Positions 1-8,840 of a stretch of 64,000 nucleotides of DNA are shown piece by piece. The stretch covers positions 2,301,501 to 2,365,500 of the forward strand of contig NZ_CP140153.1 in the NCBI RefSeq assembly GCF_034479635.1, given 5' to 3'. This DNA comes from Guyparkeria halophila (GTDB lineage: Bacteria; Pseudomonadota; Gammaproteobacteria; Halothiobacillales; Halothiobacillaceae). Each line of letters starts with the position of its first letter. Position 1 is the first letter of the stretch. The translations under genes were made by a program, and so were the position numbers. Below the pieces are notes generated by a model that was not told the origin of the DNA, ran no database searches, and saw only the letters and a list, made by a program, of their open reading frames with translations.

Positions 1-2237
1 GAGGACTTGCCCTCGTCGCTGCCCGCCTCGTCACTCGACTGGTCCCCGCCGTCGGCGACTTCCTCGTCCTCCGGCAGCATGAAGTCGATCTTGCGCTCGT
101 CGAGATCCACGCGCGCCACCCGCACGTGGATGGTGTCGTTGAGCGAGTACGTCTTGCCGCTGCGCTCGCCCTTGAGCGAGACGGTTACCGGATCGAAGTG
201 ATAGAAATCGCGCTTGAGGGCGGTGATGTGCAGCAGGCCGTCGACGAAGAAGTCCTTGAGCTGGACGAACAGACCGAAGCCCAGCACGGAGGCCACCCGG
301 CCCTCGTAGACATTGCCGACCTTGTCGAGCATGAACTCGCACTTGAGCCAGTCGGTGGCATCGCGCGTCGCCTCGTCGGCCCGGCGCTCGTTGTTGGAGC
401 AGTGCTCGCCGATCAGCAGCATCTCCTCGTGGCTGTACGGGAACTCCTCGGCCTGCCCGGTACGCAATACGTGCCGGATGGCGCGGTGGACCATCAGGTC
501 CGGGTAGCGACGGATCGGCGAGGTGAAGTGCGCGTAGTGCTCGTGGGCGAGACCGAAGTGACCCAGGTTGTCCGGCGCGTAGACCGCCTGCTGCAGGGAG
601 CGCAACAGCAGAGTCTGGACGGTGGCGAAGTCCGGACGATCCTTCGCCTCGGCGATCAGGGCGTTGAAATCGGCCGGGGTCGGCTTCTCGCCGCCGCCGA
701 GGGTCAGGCCCTTCTCCTTGAGCGCGGCGCGCAGGTCGTCGATCTTCTCGGCGCCCGGGCGGTCGTGCACCCGGTAGAGCGACGGGATCTTGCGCCTGGC
801 GAGGAAGCGACCGGCAGCGACGTTCGCCGCGATCATGCACTCCTCGATGATCTTGTGCGCGTCGTTGCGCTCGTAGGGCACGATCGCCTCGATCTTGCGG
901 TTCTCGCCGAAGACGATCTTGGTCTCGATGGTGTCGAAGTCGATCGCCCCGCGGGACTCGCGCTCGGCCCGCAGCACCTTGTACAGGTCATGCAGCGCCT
1001 CGAGCGGCTTGATCACGTGGCTGTGCTTGTCGCGCTCGTCCTGATCGTTGTCGAGCAGCATGGCCGCGACATTGTCGTAGGTCAGGCGCGCGTGGCTCTT
1101 CATCACGCCCTCGAAGAAGCGCGAACGGATGATCTGGCCCTGGCTGTTGATCAGCATCTCGGCACACAGGCAGAGGCGATCCACGTCCGGGTTCACCGAG
1201 CACAGGCCGTTCGAGAGGATCTCCGGCAGCATCGGCACCACGCGACCCGGGAAGTAGACCGAGGTCCCGCGGCGGAAGCCTTCCTCGTCGAGCGCCGAGC
1301 CGATGCGCACGTAGTGCGACACGTCGGCGATCGCCACCAGCAGGCGGAAGCCCTTCGGCGTCGGTTCACAGAAGACCGCGTCGTCGAGGTCCTTGGAATC
1401 GGAGCCATCGATGGTCACCAGGGGGACGTCGCGCAGGTCGACCCGGCCGACCTTGTCTGCCTCGGCCACCTGGTCGCTCATGTGCTCGACGTGGCGTTCG
1501 ACCTCGTCCGGCCATTCATGGGGAATGCCGTGGGCGCGGATGGCGACGTCGATCTCCATGCCCGGCGACATGTGGTCGCCCAGCACCTCGATGATCTTGC
1601 CGACCGGCTTGTGCCGCTGGGTGGGCTGCTCGACCAGCGCGACCCGGACGATCTGACTGTCGGTCGCCCCACCGAGCGCCTCCATCGGGATCAGCACGTC
1701 CTGGGTCATGCGGGTGTTGTCGGGGATGACGAACGCCACGCCCGCCTCGATCACCAGCCGGCCGACGATCTCGGCATTGGCCCGTTCGATCACTTCGACC
1801 AGCGCGCCCTCGGGACGGCCGCGGCGGTCCTCGCCGACCACCTGCACCACGGCGCGGTCGCCATGCAGCAGGGCGCGCATGACGCGCGGCGAGAGGAAGA
1901 CGTCGTTGCCGCCCTCGTCAGGCACCAGGAAACCGAAGCCGTCGCGGTGACCGATTACCCGGCCCCGCACCAGCTCGGCCTTGGTCACCGGCACGTAACC
2001 ACCGCGACGGTTGCGAATGGCCTGGCCATCGCGCTCCATCGCCCGCAGCCGTCGCCGCAGGCCCTCGATGCGCTCCTCGTCACCGTCGTAGCCGAGCTCG
2101 CTGATCAGCCGGTTGAGCGTGATCGGGCCATCCTGCTTGCCCAATAAGTCGAGCAGGAACTCGCGGCTAGCCACGGGGTTGTCGTATTTCTCGGCCTCGC
2201 GCGGGGCGTTCGGGTCTTCGAGGTTTGAATCGGTCAT
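1..2237 (-). CDS. rnr: Ribonuclease R, 3' end cut by window edge
   Basis: Processive 3'-5' exoribonuclease of the RNB family, degrading structured RNA in the cytoplasm. The frame reads 745 codons from the ATG at 2237 and runs off the left edge without a stop. In order: an N-terminal winged-helix region (about residues 25-85), cold-shock-type RNA-binding domains (about 90-250), then the RNB catalytic domain with the acidic metal-binding signature DGSDSKDLDD at about 277-286. A C-terminal S1 domain (VYEGRVASVLGFGLFVQL) and an acidic tail follow near the edge. E. coli RNase R is about 813 residues, so little is missing. It is divergent from uvrB. The family assignment is firm; the C-terminus is unseen. 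Confidence 0.95.
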   Translation of the reverse strand, partial: MTDSNLEDPNAPREAEKYDNPVASREFLLDLLGKQDGPITLNRLISELGYDGDEERIEGLRRRLRAMERDGQAIRNRRGGYVPVTKAELVRGRVIGHRDGFGFLVPDEGGNDVFLSPRVMRALLHGDRAVVQVVGEDRRGRPEGALVEVIERANAEIVGRLVIEAGVAFVIPDNTRMTQDVLIPMEALGGATDSQIVRVALVEQPTQRHKPVGKIIEVLGDHMSPGMEIDVAIRAHGIPHEWPDEVERHVEHMSDQVAEADKVGRVDLRDVPLVTIDGSDSKDLDDAVFCEPTPKGFRLLVAIADVSHYVRIGSALDEEGFRRGTSVYFPGRVVPMLPEILSNGLCSVNPDVDRLCLCAEMLINSQGQIIRSRFFEGVMKSHARLTYDNVAAMLLDNDQDERDKHSHVIKPLEALHDLYKVLRAERESRGAIDFDTIETKIVFGENRKIEAIVPYERNDAHKIIEECMIAANVAAGRFLARRKIPSLYRVHDRPGAEKIDDLRAALKEKGLTLGGGEKPTPADFNALIAEAKDRPDFATVQTLLLRSLQQAVYAPDNLGHFGLAHEHYAHFTSPIRRYPDLMVHRAIRHVLRTGQAEEFPYSHEEMLLIGEHCSNNERRADEATRDATDWLKCEFMLDKVGNVYEGRVASVLGFGLFVQLKDFFVDGLLHITALKRDFYHFDPVTVSLKGERSGKTYSLNDTIHVRVARVDLDERKIDFMLPEDEEVADGGDQSSDEAGSDEGKS

Positions 2238-2360
2238 GGATACCTGAAAAGTGCGTCTGGAAAGTCACTCGCGAAACACGGACTTAATCTGACGTGTCGG
2301 CGAGAGATATAGCCGGGCATGATAAAGCAAAAGCCATCGGAAAGCCGAGGGTCAAGCCTA

Positions 2361-2366
2361 TATACT
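2361..2366 (+). promoter_or_regulatory. Possible -10 element (TATACT) just upstream of uvrB
   Basis: TATACT lies only 8 bases before the uvrB ATG at 2375. If used, transcription would begin within a few bases of the start codon and give a nearly leaderless mRNA, which fits the absence of a Shine-Dalgarno sequence. No good -35 hexamer and no LexA-type CTG-N10-CAG box is visible around it. Prediction only. Confidence 0.3.
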
Positions 2367-2374
2367 CCCACCCC

Positions 2375-4420
2375 ATGTCAGAACACCGTTTCCAGATCGC
2401 AACAGACTACCAGCCGGCCGGCGACCAGCCCCGCGCCATCGAGACCCTCGTCGGGGGTCTCAATGACGGGCTGATGCACCAGACCCTGCTCGGCGTGACC
2501 GGCTCGGGCAAGACCTTCACGATGGCCAATGTCATCCACGAGGTGCAGCGTCCGGCACTGGTACTCGCGCCCAACAAGACGTTGGCCGCGCAGCTCTACG
2601 GCGAGCTCAAGGGGTTCTTCCCGCACAATGCGGTGGAGTACTTCGTCTCCTACTACGACTACTACCAGCCCGAGGCCTACGTGCCGGCCTCGGACACCTT
2701 CATCGAGAAGGACGCCTCGGTGAACGAACACATCGAGCAGATGCGGCTGTCGGCCACCAAGGCGCTGTTCGAGCGCCGCGACGTCATCATCGTCGCCACG
2801 GTCTCGTCGATCTACGGCCTGGGCGACCCCGAGGCCTACCTCAAGATGATCCTGCACCTGGTGCGCGGCGACGAGGTCAGCCAGCGCCAGATCATCCGGC
2901 GGCTGGCCGAGATGCAGTACACCCGCAACGACATGGAATTCCGCCGCGGCACCTACCGGGTGCGCGGCGACGTGATCGACATTCACCCGGCCGAGGCCGA
3001 CGACGAGGGGGTGCGCATCGAGCTGTTCGACGACGAGATCGAGCAGATCACCCTCTTTGACCCGCTCACCGGCCAGGTCCGCCGCCGGGTGCCGCGCTAC
3101 ACGGTCTACCCGTCCTCGCACTACGTCACCCCGCGCGAGCGCCTGCTGCATGCGATCGAGCAGATCAAGGTCGAGCTCGACGAGCGGCTCAAGGACCTCG
3201 AATCGCAGGACAAGCTGGTCGAGGCGCAGCGTCTGGCCCAGCGCACCCGCTTCGATATCGAGATGATCCAGGAGCTCGGCTACTGCAATGGCATCGAGAA
3301 CTACTCGCGTTATCTGTCCGGCCGCCAGACGGGCGAGCCGCCGCCATGTCTCTACGACTACTTGCCCGCCGACGCCCTGCTCATCATCGACGAATCGCAT
3401 GTGACCGTCCCGCAACTGGGCGGCATGTACAAGGGGGATCGCTCGCGCAAGGAAACGCTGGTCAATTTCGGCTTCCGCCTGCCCTCGGCGATGGACAACC
3501 GCCCGCTGAAATTCGAGGAGTTCGAGCGCCTGATGCCGCAGACAGTCTACGTCTCGGCCACGCCCGGCCCCTACGAGGAGGCCCATGCCGACCAGATCGC
3601 CGAGCAGGTAGTCCGCCCGACCGGGCTGGTCGACCCGCAGATCGAGGTCCGTCCGGTCGCGAGCCAGGTCGACGATCTGCTCTCCGAGATTCGCCTGCGC
3701 GCCGAGAAGAATCAGCGGGTGCTGGTCACGGTGCTGACCAAGCGCATGGCCGAGGACCTGACCGACTACCTCATGGAGCACGACGTGCGCGTGCGCTACC
3801 TGCACTCGGACATCGACACCGTCGAGCGCGTCGAGATCATCCAGGATCTGCGACTGGGCGAGTTCGACGTGCTGGTCGGGATCAACCTGCTGCGCGAAGG
3901 GCTGGATATCCCCGAGGTTTCCCTGATCGGCATCCTCGACGCCGACAAGCAGGGCTTCCTGCGTTCCGAGCGCTCGCTGATCCAGACCATCGGCCGGGCG
4001 GCGCGCAACCTCGAGGGCAAGGCGATCCTCTACGGCGACACCATCACGGATGCCATGCGCAAGGCGATCGACGAGACCGACCGCCGCCGCGAGAAGCAGC
4101 TGGCGCACAACGAGGCGATGGGCATCACCCCGCGCGGCATCGAGAAGAGCGTCGAGGACATCCTCCAGGCAGGCGAGTCCCGCATCCCCGGCGCCCGACC
4201 GGGACGCAAGCGCCGACAGGACGACAAGGTTGTCGAGGGCGGCGACTACGCCGCCCTGTCGCCGGACCAGGCCGCCAAGCGCATCAAGACCCTCGAGGCC
4301 GAGATGCATCGCCACGCCCGTGACCTGGAATTCGAGGCCGCCGCCCAGTCGCGCGACGAGCTGCACAAGCTAAAGGAGGCCTTCTTCGGGGCCACCGAAC
4401 CCGGTTACAGCGATGACTAA
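2375..4420 (+). CDS. uvrB: UvrABC excinuclease subunit B
   Basis: DNA damage-recognition helicase-like subunit of nucleotide excision repair, working with UvrA and UvrC. It has 681 residues against 673 in E. coli. Walker A GVTGSGKT is at residues 40-47, the beta-hairpin region ([12 protein letters not shown]) at about 90-105, the DESH helicase motif in the middle, and a C-terminal UVR domain (about 635-675) that contacts UvrC. The frame is open back to a GTG at 2294. The ATG at 2375 is preferred because the conserved family N-terminus ([19 protein letters not shown]) starts there. No Shine-Dalgarno is visible. A bidirectional terminator follows. Confidence 0.97.
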   Translation: MSEHRFQIATDYQPAGDQPRAIETLVGGLNDGLMHQTLLGVTGSGKTFTMANVIHEVQRPALVLAPNKTLAAQLYGELKGFFPHNAVEYFVSYYDYYQPEAYVPASDTFIEKDASVNEHIEQMRLSATKALFERRDVIIVATVSSIYGLGDPEAYLKMILHLVRGDEVSQRQIIRRLAEMQYTRNDMEFRRGTYRVRGDVIDIHPAEADDEGVRIELFDDEIEQITLFDPLTGQVRRRVPRYTVYPSSHYVTPRERLLHAIEQIKVELDERLKDLESQDKLVEAQRLAQRTRFDIEMIQELGYCNGIENYSRYLSGRQTGEPPPCLYDYLPADALLIIDESHVTVPQLGGMYKGDRSRKETLVNFGFRLPSAMDNRPLKFEEFERLMPQTVYVSATPGPYEEAHADQIAEQVVRPTGLVDPQIEVRPVASQVDDLLSEIRLRAEKNQRVLVTVLTKRMAEDLTDYLMEHDVRVRYLHSDIDTVERVEIIQDLRLGEFDVLVGINLLREGLDIPEVSLIGILDADKQGFLRSERSLIQTIGRAARNLEGKAILYGDTITDAMRKAIDETDRRREKQLAHNEAMGITPRGIEKSVEDILQAGESRIPGARPGRKRRQDDKVVEGGDYAALSPDQAAKRIKTLEAEMHRHARDLEFEAAAQSRDELHKLKEAFFGATEPGYSDD

Positions 4421-4450
4421 CGGCACGACCGACTAAACGCGGCCCAAGAA

Positions 4451-4479
4451 AAAGGCCGGCCCCACCGGGACCGGCCTTT
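4451..4479. terminator. Bidirectional rho-independent terminator
   Basis: The perfect 9-bp stem AAAGGCCGG/CCGGCCTTT carries flanking A and T tracts on both sides. It lies between the convergent uvrB and the exported coiled-coil gene and can serve both. Confidence 0.8.
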
Positions 4480-4505
4480 GTGCTGGCTGCAGATACGTTG
4501 AGCGA

Positions 4506-5147
4506 TCAGCCGCCCTGGCGCATCTCCATGGCCTTTTCACGCAGCTGCTGCATTTCCTCGGCCTGACGCTGCATCTTGGCGAACAGGTCCTTGGCTTGCG
4601 GGTTGTTTTCCTTCATCACCTGCTCGACGTCACCGCGCAACTCCTGAGCCATGCTCTGCACCTCCTCGTCCTGGAAGGCTTGCTGTTGGCGGCGCTGGAA
4701 TTCCTGTTGCTGCTGGCGGAATGCCTTGACCTCCGACTCGGACGGCTGCTGATCGCCACCCTGGTACTTGGCCATGGTGGCCTTCATCTGCTCGAATTCC
4801 TTCTCGGCGTCGTAGCCACCGCTCGACATCTTCTCGGCAATCTTCGCCTGCAGCGCCTCGCGCTTCTCACCCAGCGCCGGGTTGTTCTCGTAGGCCTGCT
4901 GCTCCATCTCGCTCAGCTTGGCCTGCGTTTGCTGGAGCTCCTGTTGAACCGAGCGCATCTCTTCCATCAGCTGGCGCTGCTCGTCGGTCATTTGCGGCAT
5001 CTGACCCTGCGCCGGAGCGCCACCCTGGCCACCGTGCGGTGCGGACTGACCGCCCTGCTGGGCCACGGCCGCGCCACTGAAGGCAAGCGCGGCGGAAACG
5101 CCGGCGGCCATCATGGATTGGCGCAACTTCTGGTTCCAAACGGACAT
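4506..5147 (-). CDS. Exported Gln-rich coiled-coil protein of unknown function
   Basis: 213 residues. A signal peptide is visible (Lys/Arg, hydrophobic stretch 11-28, AVAQ cleavage site near 30). A Gly/Gln/Pro-rich linker (31-52) follows, then a long charged region rich in Gln, Glu, Met and Lys (about 55-205) with heptad-like spacing, expected to form coiled coil. It is therefore probably periplasmic. No enzymatic motif is visible and I do not recognise the family. The start is taken at ATG 5147 because GAGGAG lies 8 bases upstream; an earlier in-frame ATG at 5162 overlaps that ribosome site. A good promoter (5294-5322) and a 30-codon ORF precede it. Confidence 0.75.
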   Translation of the reverse strand: MSVWNQKLRQSMMAAGVSAALAFSGAAVAQQGGQSAPHGGQGGAPAQGQMPQMTDEQRQLMEEMRSVQQELQQTQAKLSEMEQQAYENNPALGEKREALQAKIAEKMSSGGYDAEKEFEQMKATMAKYQGGDQQPSESEVKAFRQQQQEFQRRQQQAFQDEEVQSMAQELRGDVEQVMKENNPQAKDLFAKMQRQAEEMQQLREKAMEMRQGG

Positions 5148-5162
5148 GCAATCACTCCTCAT

Positions 5163-5255
5163 TTAAATGGTTCGGCTTCGCATTTGGGCATGCTGGGCGC
5201 CGAGTCCCGATAGAAACGTGCGACAGCCTTGGCATTCGTAAAGTTCCATCGTCAT
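5163..5255 (-). CDS. Possible 30-residue leader ORF with a CxxC motif
   Basis: A 30-codon ORF (MTMELYECQGCRTFLSGL...) ends 15 bases before the start of the coiled-coil gene and begins about 30 bases after the predicted transcription start of the promoter at 5294-5322. It contains one Cys-x-x-Cys pair (residues 8 and 11), as in half a zinc ribbon. The ribosome site is weak (GGGG, about 6 bases before the ATG). It may be a small protein, a translationally coupled leader peptide, or chance. Conservation would decide. Confidence 0.3.
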   Translation of the reverse strand: MTMELYECQGCRTFLSGLGAQHAQMRSRTI

Positions 5256-5293
5256 GGCGAACCCCGTATATCGGCCGGCGCGAAACCCTTTGC

Positions 5294-5322
5294 ATCGTAG
5301 GAGACCCGCTGCCCCTTGGCAA
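5294..5322 (-). promoter_or_regulatory. Sigma-70-type promoter for the coiled-coil gene
   Basis: Reading the minus strand: -35 TTGCCA (5322-5317), a 17-bp spacer, and -10 TACGAT (5299-5294). That is five and four matches to consensus. It would give a leader of about 140 bases before the ATG at 5147. Confidence 0.55.
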
Positions 5323-5408
5323 CCGGCGTTCCCCGCTCGCGGCCACTGGTCGCCGGAGCGGTTTGCTAAGCTTGCCCGCGACAACCAACCAATTGGAGCA
5401 ACCGACCC

Positions 5409-5798
5409 ATGATCGACGAGCACAACAGTCCGCACGATTTCGAGACCACCTGCCAACGCTTGAGCGACGCCGTACCGGCCAATGGGTTCGGCCTGCTACA
5501 CACGCATGACATCCACGGCACGCTCAACGCCAAAGGCGTCGATTTCGCCCCGCAGTGCCGGGTTTTCGAAGTCTGCAACCCCAAGCGAGCCGCCGAGGTG
5601 CTTGCCGTTCGGATGGACCTCGCCAACGCCCTCCCCTGCCGCATCGCCGTCTACGAGCGCGACGGGAAGGTGATCGTCTCGATGATCCGCCCGAGCGAAA
5701 TGCTCTCGATGCTCAGCGACGACACCACCCTGGCCAAGGTGGCGACCGAGGTCGAGCAGACCATGAACCGCATCATCGAGGAGACGGTCAGCGCCTGA
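5409..5798 (+). CDS. DUF302 family protein
   Basis: 129 residues without a signal peptide or membrane segment, so probably cytoplasmic. The central part (about 28-95, FGLLHTHDIHGTLNAKG through CRIAVYERDGKVIVSM) matches the layout of the DUF302 fold. That includes the CNPKRAAEVL segment typical of the family, whose biochemical function is unknown. A ribosome site GGAG is 9 bases before the ATG. It stands alone between the divergent coiled-coil gene and the bidirectional terminator shared with the ribosomal cluster. No substrate or partner can be read from the context. Confidence 0.75.
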   Translation: MIDEHNSPHDFETTCQRLSDAVPANGFGLLHTHDIHGTLNAKGVDFAPQCRVFEVCNPKRAAEVLAVRMDLANALPCRIAVYERDGKVIVSMIRPSEMLSMLSDDTTLAKVATEVEQTMNRIIEETVSA

Positions 5799-5825
5799 CC
5801 CTGCCGCAACCTTCCGGGAAAAGAA

Positions 5826-5850
5826 AAAGCCCGCCGAAAAGGCGGGCTTT
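5826..5850. terminator. Bidirectional terminator at the end of the ribosomal super-cluster
   Basis: The perfect 10-bp stem AAAGCCCGCC/GGCGGGCTTT has a GAAAA loop and A/T tracts on both sides. It terminates the minus-strand rpsM-rplQ operon 39 bases after rplQ, and the DUF302 gene on the plus strand. Confidence 0.85.
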
Positions 5851-5888
5851 CAACATTCTGGCGGACCAGTCGCCCGCCGGCGGACGAC

Positions 5889-6287
5889 TTACTCGGCCGC
5901 GGCTTCCTCGGCGACCTGCGCCGGCTCGGCACTACGCTCGACCAGCTCGACGTAGGCCATCGGCGCCGCATCACCCGCGCGATAACCGCACTTGAGGATG
6001 CGCAGGTAGCCGCCGTTACGCTCCTTGAAGCGCGGCCCGACGTCGGAGAACAGCTTGCCGACGGTGCTCTTGTTGCCGACCTTCGCAAAGGCCTGGCGAC
6101 GAGCGTGGACGCTGTCTTCCTTCGCCAGGGTGATCAGCGGCTCGGCGACGCGACGCAGCTCCTTGGCCTTGGGAACCGTGGTCTTGATGACCTCGTGCTC
6201 GATCAGGGCGTTGGTGAGCGAACGCATCAGCGCCTTGCGCTGTGAGGCGTTGCGACCCAACTGCCGACCGGATTGACGATGACGCAT
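5889..6287 (-). CDS. rplQ: 50S ribosomal protein bL17
   Basis: 132 residues (E. coli 127). The conserved N-terminus [20 protein letters not shown] and the body are standard. The Ala/Glu-rich tail after about residue 118 is a few residues longer than in E. coli. It is the last gene of the alpha-operon part of the cluster, 24 bases after rpoA, and is followed by the 5826-5850 terminator. Structural protein near the peptide exit tunnel of the large subunit. Confidence 0.97.
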   Translation of the reverse strand: MRHRQSGRQLGRNASQRKALMRSLTNALIEHEVIKTTVPKAKELRRVAEPLITLAKEDSVHARRQAFAKVGNKSTVGKLFSDVGPRFKERNGGYLRILKCGYRAGDAAPMAYVELVERSAEPAQVAEEAAAE

Positions 6288-6311
6288 GTCAAATACTCCA
6301 AAAAATTTCGT

Positions 6312-7307
6312 TCAAATCTTGGATTCGCTCAGATTCTGGAGCTCGGCCGGCGGCCAGTTCTCCAGTTTCTGCCCGAGGGACAGCCCCTGCTTGGCCAGTA
6401 CGTCCTTGATCTCGGTCAAGGACTTCTTGCCAAGGTTCGGGGTCTTGAGCAATTCCATTTCCGACCGCTGGATCAGGTCGCCGATGTAATAGATGTTTTC
6501 CGCCTTGAGGCAGTTCGCCGAGCGAACGGTAAGCTCCAAATCGTCGACCGGGCGCAGCAGCACCGGATCGACCGACGGGGCCTGCTCTTCGACCGGCTCG
6601 GCCTTTTCCGCCTTGAGATCGACCAGCACCGACAGTTGATCGACCAGAATGCCGGCCGCCTGGCGGATGGCATCCTCGGCCGAGATCGACCCGTTGGTCT
6701 CGATATCGAGAACCAGCGAATCGAGGTCGGTCCGCTGCTCGACCCGCGCCCGCTCGACCGAGTAGGCAACGCGCCGCAGCGGCGAAAATGACGCATCAAT
6801 CAGCAGACGACCGACCGTCGTTTCCTCGTCGTCACGACGGGCACTGGCCGGCACGTAACCCATGCCGCGCTCGACCTTGAAGGTCATGTTCAGCTCGGCA
6901 TCGTCACGCAGGGTCGCGATGACGTGATCCGGGTTCATGATCTCGACCGAATGATCCGCCTTGATGTCGGCGGCGGTCACGGTCCCCGGACCGGTCTTCT
7001 TGATGCTCAGCACCGCCTCGTCGCGGCCGTGCATGGTGATCGACAACCCCTTGAGGTTCAGCAGGATCTCGAGCACGTCCTCCTGGACGCCCTCAAGTGC
7101 GCTGTACTCGTGGAGTGTGCCTTCGATCTCCGCCTCTGTGACGGCAACACCCGGGATGGACGAGAGCAGGATACGCCGCAACGCATTGCCCAGCGTGTAG
7201 CCAAACCCACGCTCCAACGGCTCCAGCACGACGCGCGCATGGGTGTCGTCGATCGTTTCCACGTCGACCAGGCGCGGCTTGAGAAGCTCTGTAGAACCCA
7301 GTTGCAT
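6312..7307 (-). CDS. rpoA: DNA-directed RNA polymerase subunit alpha
   Basis: 331 residues (E. coli 329). The N-terminal domain (about 1-235) dimerises and nucleates core assembly; after a linker rich in acidic residues and Pro, the C-terminal domain (about 250-331) holds the UP-element/activator contact region. That includes the TVRSANCLK segment with the conserved Arg. The open frame extends upstream, but the ATG at 7307 starts the conserved [14 protein letters not shown] and follows a G-rich ribosome site. It lies 20 bases after rpsD in the rpsM-rpsK-rpsD-rpoA-rplQ order typical of bacteria. Confidence 0.97.
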   Translation of the reverse strand: MQLGSTELLKPRLVDVETIDDTHARVVLEPLERGFGYTLGNALRRILLSSIPGVAVTEAEIEGTLHEYSALEGVQEDVLEILLNLKGLSITMHGRDEAVLSIKKTGPGTVTAADIKADHSVEIMNPDHVIATLRDDAELNMTFKVERGMGYVPASARRDDEETTVGRLLIDASFSPLRRVAYSVERARVEQRTDLDSLVLDIETNGSISAEDAIRQAAGILVDQLSVLVDLKAEKAEPVEEQAPSVDPVLLRPVDDLELTVRSANCLKAENIYYIGDLIQRSEMELLKTPNLGKKSLTEIKDVLAKQGLSLGQKLENWPPAELQNLSESKI

Positions 7308-7327
7308 TACGTACCCCCGAAAACCGT

Positions 7328-7951
7328 TTACTTCGAATACAGCTCGACAACGAGCGATTCGTTGATGTCCGCCGGCAATTCGTCCCGAGTCGGAACGGCC
7401 TTGAAGACGCCTTCCATCTTGCTGGAATCGACCGTGACCCACGGCACGACTTCGCGCTGGGCGGCCAGTTCGAGGGCATCCTTGACGCGTTGCTGCTTCT
7501 TCGCCTTTTCGCGAACCGAAACCACGTCTTCCATGGAAACCTGGTACGACGGGATGTTGACCACCTCGCCGTTGACCAGCAGGCCGCGATGCGAAACCAA
7601 CTGACGCGCTTCGGCGCGGGTTGCACCAAAGCCCATCCGGTAGGCGACGTTGTCCAGGCGGCACTCGAGAATCTGCAACAGGTTCTCGCCGGTGGAGCCC
7701 TTCATTTGCGCGGCGCGCTTGTAGTAATTACGGAACTGCCGCTCGAGCACACCGTAGATACGACGCAGCTTCTGCTTTTCGCGCAGCTGCAGACCGTAGT
7801 CGGACACCTTCTGGCGACGGCCGGAACCGTGCTGGCCAGGGGCGCGATCGTGATGGCACTTGTCTTCCAGTGCGCGGACGCCGGACTTCAGGAAAAGATC
7901 CGTGCCTTCGCGCCGGGCAAGCTTACAAGTAGGACCGAGATAACGAGCCAT
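7328..7951 (-). CDS. rpsD: 30S ribosomal protein uS4
   Basis: 207 residues (E. coli 206). The N-terminal [16 protein letters not shown] and an S4 RNA-binding domain (about 97-160, [11 protein letters not shown]...) are present. It is a primary 16S rRNA binder. In E. coli, uS4 represses this operon through an mRNA pseudoknot before rpsM; I cannot confirm that structure here. Only one Cys near the N-terminus remains of the zinc-binding set, the usual form in this class. Confidence 0.97.
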   Translation of the reverse strand: MARYLGPTCKLARREGTDLFLKSGVRALEDKCHHDRAPGQHGSGRRQKVSDYGLQLREKQKLRRIYGVLERQFRNYYKRAAQMKGSTGENLLQILECRLDNVAYRMGFGATRAEARQLVSHRGLLVNGEVVNIPSYQVSMEDVVSVREKAKKQQRVKDALELAAQREVVPWVTVDSSKMEGVFKAVPTRDELPADINESLVVELYSK

Positions 7952-7979
7952 AAGTCAAATACTCCTTACAAACGCACCG

Positions 7980-8369
7980 TCAAACGCGACGCTTTTTGGG
8001 CGGACGGCAACCATTGTGCGGGATGGGGGTAACGTCAGTGATCACGCCCACCTTGAAGCCCACGGCGTTGAGCGCGCGGATGGTCGACTCGCGACCCGGG
8101 CCGGGGCCCTTGACTTCAACATCGACGTTCTTGACCCCATATACCTTGGCTGCCTCGCCGGCACGCTCGGCCGCAACCTGTGCCGCGAACGGGGTCGACT
8201 TGCGAGACCCGCGGAAACCCGAGCCCCCTGAAGTCGCCCAGCTGAGGGTGTTGCCCTGACGGTCGGTGATCGTCACGATCGTATTGTTGAACGACGCATG
8301 GATATGCGCGACCGCATCGGTGACGACGCGTTTTACCTTTTTACGGGTAGTTTGACTTGCTTTAGCCAT
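7980..8369 (-). CDS. rpsK: 30S ribosomal protein uS11
   Basis: 129 residues, the same as E. coli. The conserved features are the [15 protein letters not shown] segment and the C-terminal [15 protein letters not shown]. It forms part of the small-subunit platform near the mRNA exit. Second gene of the alpha operon, 34 bases after rpsM. Confidence 0.97.
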   Translation of the reverse strand: MAKASQTTRKKVKRVVTDAVAHIHASFNNTIVTITDRQGNTLSWATSGGSGFRGSRKSTPFAAQVAAERAGEAAKVYGVKNVDVEVKGPGPGRESTIRALNAVGFKVGVITDVTPIPHNGCRPPKKRRV

Positions 8370-8403
8370 TAAAATCCTACTCTCGAAAGAATATTAAGCC
8401 TGA

Positions 8404-8760
8404 TTAGCGCTTGACCAGGCGCCGCGGACCCTTGCGAGTCCGTGCGTTAGTGCGTGTGCGCTGTCCACGCAACGGCAGACCACGACGATGACGCAGGCCA
8501 CGGTAACAACCAAGGTCCATCAGACGCTTGATGTTCATGGATACGTCGCGACGCAGGTCGCCTTCGACTACATACTTGCCGACTTCCGCACGCAGGGCCT
8601 CAACCTCTGCCTCGGACAGGTCGCGCACCTTGCGATCCTCGGCCACGCCGGTGGCTTCGCAGATCTGCTTGGCGCGGGTCTGGCCGATTCCATAGATGGA
8701 AGTCAGGCCAATGACCACATGTTTTTGAACGGGAATGTTGATCCCAGCAATACGTGCCAT
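8404..8760 (-). CDS. rpsM: 30S ribosomal protein uS13
   Basis: 118 residues, the same as E. coli. It has the N-terminal [26 protein letters not shown] and the basic C-terminal tail [18 protein letters not shown] that reaches the P-site tRNA. It is a head protein contacting the large subunit through inter-subunit bridges. It is the first gene of the alpha-operon segment; the 80-base gap to secY contains a terminator/promoter-like signal and no rpmJ. Confidence 0.97.
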   Translation of the reverse strand: MARIAGINIPVQKHVVIGLTSIYGIGQTRAKQICEATGVAEDRKVRDLSEAEVEALRAEVGKYVVEGDLRRDVSMNIKRLMDLGCYRGLRHRRGLPLRGQRTRTNARTRKGPRRLVKR

Positions 8761-8774
8761 CGATATATCACCCC

Positions 8775-8807
8775 AAAAAAGAGCGCGAAAGCGTAACGCA
8801 ACGCGCC
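8775..8807 (-). terminator. Terminator-like hairpin (or -10/discriminator) between secY and rpsM
   Basis: On the minus strand the arms GCGCG and CGCGC enclose a smaller GCG/CGC stem and are followed by TCTTTTTT. This fits a rho-independent terminator or attenuator separating the spc and alpha segments. The same bases include TACGCT followed by TTCGCGCTCTT, which resembles the promoter/discriminator block before rplC and tRNA-Trp. Either reading is possible. Confidence 0.4.
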
Positions 8808-8840
8808 GTCAATAGCAAACGGAAACGACGGGCCGTCTGG

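Noticed and set aside
126-2147. 673-codon plus-strand frame opposite rnr, and the 662-codon minus frame opposite uvrB (2378-4366)
   Set aside because: Both are antisense shadows of firmly identified repair/RNA genes and have the composition of complemented coding sequence.
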